From assembly GCA_051453625.1 (NCBI GenBank), contig JBOZIK010000001.1, positions 112,320,804 to 112,384,803 of the forward strand: a DNA stretch of 64,000 bases, written 5' to 3'. Source of the DNA: Welwitschia mirabilis. Its lineage: Eukaryota; Gnetophyta; Gnetopsida; Welwitschiales. Numbering within the stretch: position 1 is the stretch's first letter; every line of letters begins with the position of its first letter. Made by a program: the position numbers and the translations under genes. Under the pieces are notes generated by a model. That model searched no databases. It worked only from the letters and a program-made list of their open reading frames with translations, and was not told the DNA's origin. Of this stretch, positions 33,215 to 44,299 are shown piece by piece.

Positions 33215-33719
33215 AGAGTAAGAAGTTTGAGGGCAGAGGTTTCAAATTCTAGAAAAGAAATGATTACTTCTACACAAGAGGCATTTACTTATTTCATGTG
33301 GAGCATTGCACTATAGGATGGTATTCTAAAGATCCAAGAAAGAAGTTTCTATGACACAAGTGGCTTTTGGAACTCAAGTATTATACTAAAAGTCTAGAGG
33401 AGATGATGTAAATGGAGAGAATATCCTAGGCTTGGGAGGGAAACACCATCATCCTATTCGTATCAAACCAGGTATGTACTAAAGTAGAGTTAATAGTTTG
33501 TTTATCTTTTAGATTAATTTATCTTAATGCGACCTTACCCCTATTTAGATCTTACTAAGACCTGGGTTAATAGAAAATTAAATGTCTTAACTTTTAAAAT
33601 AGTACTATTACCTAAAGGTCTACTATTTTTTATGGAAACTAATTCTAGATTCCTGAATTCATAAGATCCAACATGATCAGAATTTATTTAATAATGTACT
33701 AATCAAGTTCAATATTTCC
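33215..33719 (+). other. LINE 5' region before recognisable ORF1
   Basis: Begins AGAGTAAGAAGTTTGAGGGC. It probably holds the 5' untranslated region and the N-terminus of ORF1, too decayed to assign. Confidence 0.5.
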
Positions 33720-34130
33720 AACTTTTCACTTGAGCTTTAAGAGAGGCCTCTTTTAGAATAAGTACCTAAAAACTTTAGTAGACTAATAAGAATAGATTGT
33801 ACAATGGTAAAGATATCTTACTTTATACTAGTATTCTTTTGTATCTAGATACCATTTGCAAACACAAAGAGAATTAAACAAGTGCAGCATCAATCAAAAT
33901 AAGGATACAAAACTTTAATAGTGAAGTATTAAAACATACAAATACCATGTAAATCATGTGGAAAATAGAGTATTCAGTGAGATTCTATAAGCATAAGAAG
34001 AGCAAGTACACTTACTATGATAAGCAAGGCAAGAATGAGAAAGATTATAGAAGAAAGCTTACTTGTGAGTTCTATGGAAAACCAAGACATGTGAAAAATG
34101 AATTTCAAATTAAATAAAATAAAGAACAAA
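33720..34130 (+). pseudogene. LINE ORF1: DUF4283-like and CCHC zinc knuckles
   Basis: Frames read IRIDCTMVKIS, then FANTKRIKQVQHQS, GYKTLIVKY and IPCKSCGKIEYSVRFYKHKK. This follows plant L1 ORF1, where R-(V/I)-D-x-x-T precedes A-R-(V/I)-x-(V/L), a K-P-L-P-K-R segment and C-x2-C-x4-H-x4-C. The first knuckle retains both leading Cys, but His and the last Cys are Tyr. A further knuckle-like series follows (CEFYGKPRHVKNEF) with two of its Cys changed. ORF1 is the RNA-binding chaperone of the LINE particle. Confidence 0.75.
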
Positions 34131-34690
34131 TAGATTAATAGAAATGTCAAAATATAGTTATGAATAACCATAATAGCTTTTGATTCCTATGGAATCAAAC
34201 AAATTTAGATAATACAAGCCAAGAAATTGCGGAAATAAAAAAGGATATAAAGGATGTCCAAAGTAGTCCTCAAAGGTATAGGAATATCTCACCTTAGAAA
34301 AATCATAATGAAAACCGAACTAAAGATGAAGAAATGGAGGAAGTCTCTCTAGCATTCAAGGGTTATAAATTACATAATACAAGGGATTAGCCTACCAACT
34401 AGGGAAAAAGAAATATTAAAAAAATAAACTTAGCAAATAAATCCTAAGCCATTCTAAAAGATGTAGGTTAAAAAACAAAACAACTATAGAAGAAAATAAT
34501 AGTAAATATTATCTTGGATAATATAAATAGGATGGAAACCTTTTAAAACAAAGTCCTCTTATCCATCTTATACAACAATGGAATATAGACCTAGTATATA
34601 TGTAGGAAACTAAACTTCTAGCTTTTGAAAAAAAATGAAGTTTTCCCTAGCATCACAAGATAACATATGTAGCAAGTACAGAAAGAGTAG
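34131..34690 (+). other. LINE ORF1-ORF2 junction, decayed
   Basis: Lys/Glu-rich fragments (ELKMKKWRKS) and many stops. No clear domain; in plant L1s this holds the ORF1 C-terminus and the start of the endonuclease. Confidence 0.5.
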
Positions 34691-35400
34691 ATATGCTTTT
34701 AGTATCTAGTAAACCTATTTTGGTATTATTGATTAGGATACTTCATATATTAATATTTCCATTATGGATATAATTATAACTAATTATTATTAACATCAAA
34801 AGCATAGTGATCGTATAATTTTAAGTATCAACGTGATTAAGAAATTCCAAAATAACAAATGGATCATGATTGAAAACTTTGATCAATGCATGCATCAGTA
34901 GAAGAAATTGTGAAGTAAGTATTAGAATCAAAGAAAGGCTGAGAAATATTTGGATATTATTCAAAAAAATGATATGTACAATTCGAATCTAATCATCACC
35001 AAGTATACTTGGTAAAAAAAAAAAATATAAGGAATGCATAAAATTCTAACTAGAATTGATATAGCATGTATCATGAATAGCTTGGCCACCACAATTCCTT
35101 ATATGCTACATGGCCTTCTTAGAACAATTTTAGATTATACATCAATAATTTTGCAATGGAAATGACTTCATTCTACTATAATAGCTTCAAGATAGAGCAT
35201 CATTAGCTAGAAAGGGAGGATTTGGATCATATAGTTGAGAATATTTTCAAATCTTATAGAGGACATAACCCTTAGAATGTTTTTACTAGGGGCTCGACTT
35301 AGTGTAAGAATACCTTAAAGGGTTGGGTAAGGAAGGATAAGAGCTCCCTTAAACCTAGGATGCTACATCTACTAAACCAACTTACCAATTACCAAGGGGA
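34690..35400 (+). pseudogene. LINE ORF2 endonuclease C-terminal remnant
   Basis: Fragments near 35020-35150 read KILTRIDIACIMNSLATTIP, then YMLHGLLRTI and DYTSIILQWK. This matches the end of the plant L1 endonuclease, where R-I-D-(R/M)-(A/F) and S-D-H-x-P-I-(I/L)-L are conserved. The catalytic S-D-H is now L/S-D-Y. The N-terminal catalytic blocks are not recognisable. Confidence 0.65.
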
Positions 35401-35478
35401 GGAAGAAGAGGATCTGATTAGATAAAATCATGAAATAGAAGTTCTATTAGATGTCCATCACTTATATAGGGATGAGGA

Positions 35479-35739
35479 GTGCTACTAAAAGTAGAGATCA
35501 AAGTGAGATGGCTTAAATTAGGGCCAGGAAATAGGGGGAAGAGGGGCATGAGGGTAAAGAATACTAAATTTTTCTTTCAGCAAGCTAATTATCTAGTGCA
35601 AGAAAAACAAATTAGAAGAATAGAAAACAAAGACAATGCAATAGTAGAGAAAAGAAAAATTACTAGATGCTTCAAAAAATTCTTAAAGATTTATGGATTG
35701 AGGCCAATACTTCTCCTTTCCCAAGCCTTTAGTATCTAG
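35479..35739 (+). pseudogene. LINE ORF2 linker between endonuclease and RT
   Basis: The 86-residue open stretch contains KVRWLKLGPGNRGKRG, then NTKFFFQQANYLVQEKQIRR and IENKDNAIVEKRKITRCFKK, ending KFLKIYGLRPILLL. It follows the W-L-K-x-G-D-x-N-T-K-F-F-(H/F) region typical of plant L1 ORF2, then the I-x-x-x-F-x-x-(F/L)-(Y/F) segment just before the RT. The L-G-D-x-N site carries a short insertion (GPGNRGKRGMRVK). It is one of the better preserved coding stretches in the window. Confidence 0.8.
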
Positions 35740-35767
35740 AAAATACTTAGTACAGAGNNNNNNNNNN

Positions 35768-36960
35768 CTAATGAAATAGGTAAAGAAATTTAAAGTATAA
35801 AAAATAAGAGAAGCCTTGGACCTGATGACTACTATAGGACTTTTACAAAATGTTTTTTATTTACCTTAGGAAGAACATTCCTAATATGACAAATCATATG
35901 CTCCATAAAGGTAGAACAAATAAGAAGATCAACTATACAAGTATTACCATTATCATTAAAAGAGAAAACACTTTTGTCCTAAAGAAATTATACCCTATTG
36001 GTGTCTATAATATTACCTACAAGATTCTAATGAAATCCATATCTTGCAGGATAAGGCCTTTATTGTAAAAATCATTAACCCCTACTAGATAAGTTTTATT
36101 AAATTGAAATATACTCAAGATTAGATTATTCTAAATCATGAACTTATACATGCATGTAAAACTCATATGTTTACTATAATGTCCATCAAACTAGATATAC
36201 CCAAAGCTTATAACTTAGTTAGCTAGGAAACTCTCCCATAAGTTCTTATTAAGAAAGTATTTCTAGAGAAAATGATTAGATTATATATGGATTTATAGAC
36301 AATGGTTATGTTCTTAGTTAAAATTAATTGTAGTTACTATGGAGATTTTTCATCCTCTAAGGAGCTAAGACAGGGGGTTTCGTTATCATCCTATCTTTCC
36401 ATTTTGATTATGGATATAATGAAAACATTCCTAAAGAAATACAAAAGAATCATGATAGAAGATTAGGTTTTCCTTAATAATCACTATGTTAATGATACCA
36501 TGATAACTACTAAAAATATAAGAAAAGATTATATAGCTATAATGCATAGCCTAAAGGAGCTTAATGAGATAAGAGGGCTTACTATAAATTAGGACAATTA
36601 AAAATACATTTTTAAAAGATAATAAGTAGCCATAAGCACCTCATTATGAATCATATGCATATTAGTAAATAAAAAGAAGTAGATTTACATTAAGAAATTG
36701 TAATGAAAACTAGCATAATATAAGAACCTAGATGGTTCTCCTATTAAAAAATGAAAAAATGATGTTCTAGTTGGAACAACCAATTCTTATCTATATAAGA
36801 TAAAGTGATTTTACTTAAAATCTATGTTAGCTCTAATTTTATGAAAGATATTATCAACCTATCTAAAAAGATGTGTTAAGTTCTTAATAGAATATTTAGA
36901 AACATTATTTTAATTAAGAGGTAATGATAAAAATTAGATTCATTTAGTAAATATAAATAA
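35768..36960 (+). pseudogene. LINE ORF2 reverse transcriptase (RVT_1) remnant
   Basis: Landmarks in order: SIKNKRSLGPDDY (family S-P-G-P-D-G), DQIILNHELIHACK (D-N-I-x-L-A-H-E), IKLDIPKAYNLVSWE (K-L-D-x-x-K-A-Y-D-x-V-x-W), then LRQGVSLSSYLSILIMDIMK (L-R-Q-G-D-P-L-S-P-Y-L-F-I-L). A motif aligned with F-A-D-D reads YVNDTMITTKN, and a thumb-region segment follows. The first Asp of the catalytic pair is Asn. It copies LINE RNA at the target site in living elements. Stops and frameshifts are frequent. Confidence 0.9.
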
Positions 36961-37199
36961 CTTAGTAAATCCAAAGAGTTAGAGGGCTATGTATTCATAA
37001 TATCAATTATATAATGTTAATAAGATAATGCAATATTTGTAGAAGGTTGCATGAGGATGAGGTAATATGAACTTGGTCAATGGCCTTCAAGTATGATGAT
37101 CAATAGGAACCTTATTCCTAGAGCTCTCTTTCATGAAAAAGCATTAAAAAGATAAAAGAATATCTTAATGACCTTAGTATTATCACTAACTCGAATAAC

Positions 37200-37520
37200 A
37201 AAAAAATTCTTATGGCTAAGTATGAGAAAGATCAAGAAAATAAACTATTATGGAAAGGAATTCTTCTAAAGAAGATTAAGATTTTTATTTATCTCTTAAA
37301 TAAGTGGGTCATTCTTATTACTGATACATTACAAACATTGAAGTTATAATTTAATAACATATGCATCCTAAGTGATAAGGAGGATAATTCCGTACAACAT
37401 TTTGGCAATGATTATGAATGAATAAGAAATCTTAGTACATGCTTACATGTCTATATAAGTTTAATAAGACAAGACCTAATTATGTTAGAATCATAGTAGT
37501 TAATCCTTTAGTATACATAA
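37200..37520 (+). pseudogene. LINE ORF2 zinc-binding C-terminal region (zf-RVT)
   Basis: Reads LLKKIKIFIYLLNKWVILIT, then DTLQT, NNICILSDKEDNSVQHFGND and NLSTCL. This matches K-x-F-x-W-x-x-x-x-x-x-x-x-T-x-D-N-L, then C-x-L-C-x-x-x-x-E-(S/T)-x-x-H-L-F-x-x-C of the zf-RVT domain. Two of the Cys positions are lost. It marks the end of ORF2. Confidence 0.75.
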
Positions 37521-39401
37521 AAAAAGAAAATCTACCTTCTTTTAAAACATTCATCTTACCTCGCTACAAGATGTTAGTGGATAAATGCATTTATAATAAT
37601 GGATAGTCATCCAAGACATAAGCTAGTAGCTCCAACTAAGTATAAATAAAATAAGTTATAATGGGAAATGGTGGTTAGATATGAATGGAAATACATGCTA
37701 AGAAGGCTGAGGGAATCCATGATGCTTACTAAATAGGAATTCTTCTAACAATAAAGAGGCCTTCAAATGATATTTTAGAGTAAAAACATCATGGTTTCAA
37801 AGGATTTGATTGTGGATACTTTAGGAGTTCTAGTATAAGCAGAGTCCCTCGACTTAAAAGGACAAGAGAACATCATTGTAAAATCTTTTTCTGGAGATCT
37901 TCTAGTAAAATTAAAGATTGAACATCTCAAAAAATCAAGGCTTCTCCTGATAATTAGCAACTAGAATGATTGATAAGTATCTAATCTAATCAAAAAATCA
38001 TGCCAAATTAAAATATCTACATTTCATCGTTATGAGATATCTATGGGATACTTTAAGGGTGAATATCCGATATTTTTTACTATACTATTTTAAGAAGACC
38101 TGATCATTCTATGACTCTTAGCTTATCTTATCATTATTAAACATTGCTTAATAAAGCTTGTATCTTAAATGAGATGGCTTGGTTCTACACTTGGCTCTTA
38201 TGCCATCTCTACATACAAAATGATGATGTAAAAGTATAGAGTTGATCAAGAGAATCTCCTTCGTTTGTTTCTTCCAACCTACTACTAAGGCTTTCTTAGC
38301 ATAGTTTCCCTAGCCTACACTAAATCCCTTCCCTCCTTATATTTTCTCTATTGATTCTTTTTAACTGGATCTCCAAATCCATTCTCTACCTCATCTATTC
38401 CCTCTTTCCATCATCCTTCCCTTCCCCTATCCTAATCTCATATGACTCAAACTTCCTCCTTTCTCTAGCTTGCCCACTCCCCCAGTCCTCCTTCTTAACT
38501 TTCTTAGTCTTCCTTGTTAGGTTCCCTGGCTCTTCCATCATGTTCATCTTTCTCATTTGTAGAAATATATAAGTTGTCTCTAAATCTTGAAGACTCCCTT
38601 CAGGNNNNNNNNNNNNNNNNNNNNNNNNNNNNNNNNNNNNNNNNNNNNNNNNNNNNNNNNNNNNNNNNNNNNNNNNNNNNNNNNNNNNNNNNNNNNNNNN
38701 NNNNAGAAATATATAAGTTGTCTCTGAATCTTGAAGACTCCCTTTAGGAATTTTCATGGTAGCCTTAAGATCTTTATGTAAATGTTCTTTTAAAATGCTA
38801 TGCCTATCATACTATACAATTGAAAAGCATGTAACTAAAACACATAGGATGCTTTTACTACACCTTTATTCTAGACAAGTTCATAGCTCAAAATCCGAAT
38901 TCTAAAATGTTGTCATCCAAATGGAGGAGCTAAATGTAGTGATCTAAGTGTTCAAACATTCAAAAGCTTAGGAAATGCTCCACAGGAAGTATATATGAAA
39001 GTTCTTGAACTACACAACTTAGAATAACTTTAGCAACATTAAATGGTAGAAACATGGCAAATGTAGGTTTAATCCACTTAATGTAAAGGCCTAACTATGT
39101 GTAGAGGGCTCTTCATAAAGTTTTTATACTATTGTTCATGCATATTTTCTTGGAACATAGGCTTGTTTTATCTTTTTTCTATTATTGTCATGATTGTTGT
39201 ATGAAAGTTTTATTCACTAAACTATTAATCTTTCCTAGTTTGTCTTAAAGAGCTAATTTCATCTTACTCTTTCTTTTCTTTCTAAGGGAACCTAATTATT
39301 CTGTTGATTTATGATATAATATCTCAGTGATATTTTTCCTTCAAACTATTATGTATATACCTTTTTTAATTAATAGTAAGTCATAGTTTAATCAAAAAAA
39401 G
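37521..39401 (+). other. LINE 3' untranslated region
   Basis: No coding signal. A CT-rich stretch lies at 38230-38550, followed by a 100-N gap with a duplicated 45-bp flank (38561-38604 and 38705-38748). It ends with a short A run at 39394-39400 just before the target-site duplication. Confidence 0.65.
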
Positions 39402-39420
39402 AAATCTAACATAATATTAA
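39402..39420. repeat. target-site duplication, right copy (LINE)
   Basis: AAATCTAACATAATATTAA, one mismatch from 33196-33214. Confidence 0.8.
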
Positions 39421-39501
39421 TTCTATTTAAGAGAAATCCATCATGGCTAATGTCTATAAATTTTTACATTAGCATAGAAAGTTATACTTTACAAAGATTA
39501 T

Positions 39502-41863
39502 TGAGGATCATTGAACTCAGAGGGGAGGGGTGAATGGGTTCCATTAAATAAAAATGTAAACTACTAATAAAATGGAAATGTATAATAATAATACATTTTA
39601 CCAAGATAACATGATTTTCCAACCTGAGTATGTCCACACACAAAGGGTAGCTTCAACTCACACCTCTAGATATTCTTAACCTACAAAAAAATAGTGATTT
39701 TCTAGTGCACTAACAACCTTACAACAAATGAGAGTTTCCTGACAATAGCACTTTCTACCGCTCAAGGGAATAGTGGTTTTCATAGGTGCAAGGAAAATGT
39801 GATTTTCATAGGTGCACCATGAACCTTTACAATAATGAGAGCCTCTTGGCAAGTCAACACTCTCTTCATTACAAGGGAATCATGGTTTTTGACTAATTAA
39901 TAACATTACATTAACTAAGATCTTATAAGTACTATCTCAAATGCACATCCCTACAAGGGTTACCTTATAAAATGCTTGATATCTAAAATGAATTTAAAAT
40001 AATATTCAAAAATGAGATTGTCTACAATATATAACCAAAAATACCATAAAACAAGAAGACTAAAGATAATGCTTTGATAAATATTTTGGCTCCTTAANNN
40101 NNNNNNNNNNNNNNNNNNNNNNNNNNNNNNNNNNNNNNNNNNNNNNNNNNNNNNNNNNNNNNNNNNNNNNNNNNNNNNNNNNNNNNNNNNNNNNNNNNNN
40201 NNNNNNNNNNNNNNNNNNNNNNNNNNNNNNNNNNNNNNNNNNNNNNNNNNNNNNNNNNNNNNNNNNNNNNNNNNNNNNNNNNNNNNNNNNNNNNNNNNNN
40301 NNNNNNNNNNNNNNNNNNNNNNNNNNNNNNNNNNNNNNNNNNNNNNNNNNNNNNNNNNNNNNNNNNNNNNNNNNNNNNNNNNNNNNNNNNNNNNNNNNNN
40401 NNNNNNNNNNNNNNNNNNNNNNNNNNNNNNNNNNNNNNNNNNNNNNNNNNNNNNNNNNNNNNNNNNNNNNNNNNNNNNNNNNNNNNNNNNNNNNNNNNNN
40501 NNNNNNNNNNNNNNNNNNNNNNNNNNNNNNNNNNNNNNNNNNNNNNNNNNNNNNNNNNNNNNNNNNNNNNNNNNNNNNNNNNNNNNNNNNNNNNNNNNNN
40601 NNNNNNNNNNNNNNNNNNNNNNNNNNNNNNNNNNNNNNNNNNNNNNNNNNNNNNNNNNNNNNNNNNNNNNNNNNNNNNNNNNNNNNNNNNNNNNNNNNNN
40701 NNNNNNNNNNNNNNNNNNNNNNNNNNNNNNNNNNNNNNNNNNNNNNNNNNNNNNNNNNNNNNNNNNNNNNNNNNNNNNNNNNNNNNNNNNNNNNNNNNNN
40801 NNNNNNNNNNNNNNNNNNNNNNNNNNNNNNNNNNNNNNNNNNNNNNNNNNNNNNNNNNNNNNNNNNNNNNNNNNNNNNNNNNNNNNNNNNNNNNNNNNNN
40901 NNNNNNNNNNNNNNNNNNNNNNNNNNNNNNNNNNNNNNNNNNNNNNNNNNNNNNNNNNNNNNNNNNNNNNNNNNNNNNNNNNNNNNNNNNNNNNNNNNNN
41001 NNNNNNNNNNNNNNNNNNNNNNNNNNNNNNNNNNNNNNNNNNNNNNNNNNNNNNNNNNNNNNNNNNNNNNNNNNNNNNNNNNNNNNNNNNNNNNNNCCTT
41101 TGATTTCTTTGTGAGAGGTTTTCTTTACTTGTGAATTTCAAGATCTATATATTTATTTGATTGAACAAATGCTAAAAAGTTCTTCTTTGATATATTATGT
41201 TAATGCTTTATATGGTTGAGGAAGATCTAGCTATTTAAACTTAAAAGATAGTTGTTTATTAATGAATAGGAAATGTCTAGGTGTTGGGTGCATAACTTTA
41301 GTTTCAATCAAAATGAACTTTGATCTAAGACACCTTCACTTTTATAGACTTATACTAACAGTCAGACATCTTCATCTTATAGATGTCTTCAGTTAACTTA
41401 CCTAGATTTTGATGAAATTTTCTATATAGTATTCTTGAGCCTTCATGATCATGAATCCACAATGTAAACATTAATATCTTATACGAAATGTAAGATATTA
41501 GTTGAAAAAAAAATTGACTCTATTACCTATTTTGATTTAGTAAACATCTTCATTTGTATTAGGTTCAACTTTTAGTTCAGTCATCTTTAATATGGTAGTT
41601 ATATTTTAGCTTGTAATTTAAACTTTAGTACATATAAGACATCTTCAACTTTCTAGATGTCTTCACTTAAGATGTCTTCAATTTCTCATACATCTTCAAA
41701 TAATTTATTTTGTAGTTTTAGCATCTGATCCTTTTCACAAAATACTCTCTTTGAAGATCCATCATGATCTAGTGCCTATTAAGGTCTGATGTCGTTATAA
41801 TGGCCTGTCTACATAATGACAGAAAATATTTGACAAGTGAAATCATCAAAACTAGATTTTTCA
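39502..41863 (-). repeat. solo LTR of the Sirevirus-like copia family
   Basis: Plus-strand start TGAGGATCATTGAACTC and end TTTTTCA match the LTR at 4492-6322. Shared blocks are CCTGAGTATGTCCACACACA, the CTTGACAAGTGAAATCAT-type end and clusters of AGAYRTCT at 41364, 41381, 41637, 41655 and 41670. No PBS or internal region follows on either side: left of it is the LINE boundary and a 100-bp spacer. Flanking five bases are ATTAT and ATAAT, a weak duplication. It contains a 999-N gap (40098-41096). Confidence 0.75.
40098..41096. other. assembly gap (999 N)
   Basis: Inside the solo LTR. The long minus-strand frame across it is an artefact of N translation. Confidence 0.95.
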
Positions 41864-44299
41864 ATAATTACAAAAAACTATATAACAAAATATTATACAA
41901 GTTACATAATAATATGTGCTAGGATGTAGAGAAAATATACTATAAAATTGGTGAAGTAGTAGTAAATCATGATGGTTTCATCTTTAAAGAATATAAGTTA
42001 TTATATCTTAAATTCTTAAACTTGTTAGAAAAAACATCATCATGCATAATCACTAAATAATTTATCGTTATATGTTCTTTTATATTATAATTATAAATCA
42101 TTTGTTGTTACTTCTTTTACTTCTTTCAACATGTAATTGCATAACTACCTCAATCCTAAACGAATATTTATCATTATTAGATAATTTTTATTCTTTCATC
42201 TTAAGAATACTAATAACATCATCATAATTCATGGATATAAGGTATTAATATTAATTTATATTAACATTTCATTCTAACTCTTTAGTAAGACATCAAACTA
42301 TATTAATGATTATTCATTACTAAAAACCTTACAACTCACTTCTTTAAAATCCACTGTTATAAAATTAAATCATACTAGAACATCTAATACATTCCTACTT
42401 AATCATTTAATAGTATTTTTAGTAAACATACATAATGTTTCATGCATTTATAACTTAGAAAGACATATCCATCTTCCTTGTTAAACATAAATGGTTTTCT
42501 ATATAAGTAATGTTAAACATGTATCTTTTAATATTTTTAACTCGGTATATAAGTGGAACTAATGATGAAGAGGAATAAAAAAGGTAGTACAACCTTTTCA
42601 TACTATTATTTAATAAAATATAAGTATCACTCGTAATGTTAGAAGATTATAAATTATGAAATAGATATGTGGAACGATTGTATTGCTTACAGTCCATAAT
42701 ATAATTTTTTAATATGAAGAATATAAATTAGTAGGATATGTTCAAGTTGTAGTACAAGAAGTTAGACATAGTATTATTTTAAGGTAAGAGGTATCCAAAT
42801 GAAGCTAGATAGATCCTAATTTAAATTCCTAGTTAATGAAATTTCTATAATAAGAACTGATATAAAAATATAATTGGAATTTTGAATTGAAAGTTATCTA
42901 TCAAGTATCTAATATATAATATAGAACTGAATAGAAAATCATTTACATAAAAAAATAAAAATTAAAAATAAACATAAAAATATTTTATATTTATGTAATT
43001 ATCATATCAATTACTATGATTCTTTCATTATTAATTGAAGTCCTTGTAATTTAATTAGTTTCTTCTTTCTAAAGTATAACTATTTTAATAGAGATCCTAA
43101 GTTAAGTTTATACTTAAAACTAAGACATAGAAAATGTCAACATGGTATGAAAGCAATAATAAATAATAGAATTGATATTCAAAAATTAATGATGATATAA
43201 TGTTAAGTAACAAAAAATAAATGTAATAAATGAAGGAAAAGCATGAAATAATTGCATAATTATTTAGGATTTATTAAGAAAGATATGAATGATTACTTAC
43301 CTATAATGTCTATAATAATTATAGTTATTCATAAATTAAGAGAAATAATATCAACGCATTTATTATAAAACTATTAAAAGGAACATCTTGTATAGCTCTT
43401 ATGAAAATTAAAAAAACAAAGAAAGGCTATTTAGAAAAGAAATTTCATAAGAAATACACATCATACTATAATAGAAAGTCATAATAAGTTTCATAATTAA
43501 CTCTTATGCATGGAATAGTTGGTTTAACACATGTCTATAGGTTGTGATCTTGAACATCTAGGGTCCAAATCCTATAATATGTGGTTTCTCTTATGATTTC
43601 TCCTTATGTTTTCAAATTGTAACTAGGATAAAGATTTAACATTTTAGGTATGAATCAAAGGTGGATTGGTAATTAGATCTAAAGCTAGCAAATGCCACCA
43701 ATAGTTTTTTATGTCATTAAGAAAATCAATGAATAAAGTGTAATATGGGTTTTTATTTAATTAAATTATTTAAAAATATATAAATAAAAATTTTTAAGAC
43801 ATGATTTAGAAAACTCTCAAGAACTTGAAATGTCAAATAATTATAACATGAAATTAGAAGAAGTGATCATAAACCTAGCATCTATTATAAGAGAGTTTAT
43901 GTGAAAAAAATAGAGCTTAAAGATGTAAAGAAATAAATAGAAAAAGATGAAGATGACTACATTTTTCTTTTTTTCCTTTCCTTGTTTGTAAAACTAGAAA
44001 AGAATATATGAAATATGAAGCACAAAACATTTAACATGTATTTTTAATTATAGTTTATAAAGTTTTTAATAATGAATATAGATTCCACCCTAAAACCATA
44101 TTGATAATATGAATATGAAGATAATAATAAAACTATTTAATTATTTATTCCTTGTAAAAAAACATGGAATATTATTTTACATTTTATGTATTTGTGAGTT
44201 TTACTATTCGGATTCTTTTCATATATAGAACAAAAGGATGAAAGCAAGATGAAATTGGCTACATGTTAAACTAACTTTTAATCAGGTATTAGCTGATAT
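41864..44299. other. unassigned AT-rich region
   Basis: No open frame or domain recognised except a tRNA-like promoter near 43511. Probably decayed element DNA. Confidence 0.55.
43505..43580 (+). repeat. tRNA-derived SINE candidate
   Basis: TGGAATAGTTGGT at 43511-43523 resembles the pol III A box. GGTCCAAATCC at 43562-43572 is two changes from the B box GGTTCGAATCC. Start-to-start spacing is 51 bp, in the tRNA range. Between them is TCTTGAACATCTAG. No clover-leaf or flanking duplication was confirmed; a tRNA pseudogene is the alternative. Confidence 0.45.

Larger units (their letters stand above)
33215..39401 (+). mobile_element. L1-like LINE, apparently full length
   Basis: Bounded by a 19-bp direct repeat (one mismatch) and ending in ATCAAAAAAAG. 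ORF1 with DUF4283-like and zinc-knuckle parts lies at 33720-34130. Then come endonuclease, RT and zinc-binding RT C-terminal remnants up to about 37520, and a 3' untranslated region of about 1.9 kb. All frames are broken. It lies just outside the chromovirus 3' LTR. The interior includes a 10-N gap (35758) and a 100-N gap (38605) with a duplicated flank. Confidence 0.85.

Noticed and set aside
39960-41141. 393-residue minus-strand frame
   Set aside because: Over 330 residues are unknown bases; the rest is copia LTR.
41864-44299. Endogenous pararetrovirus remnant
   Set aside because: No movement-protein, coat-protein or caulimovirus-type RT motif seen here or elsewhere in the window.
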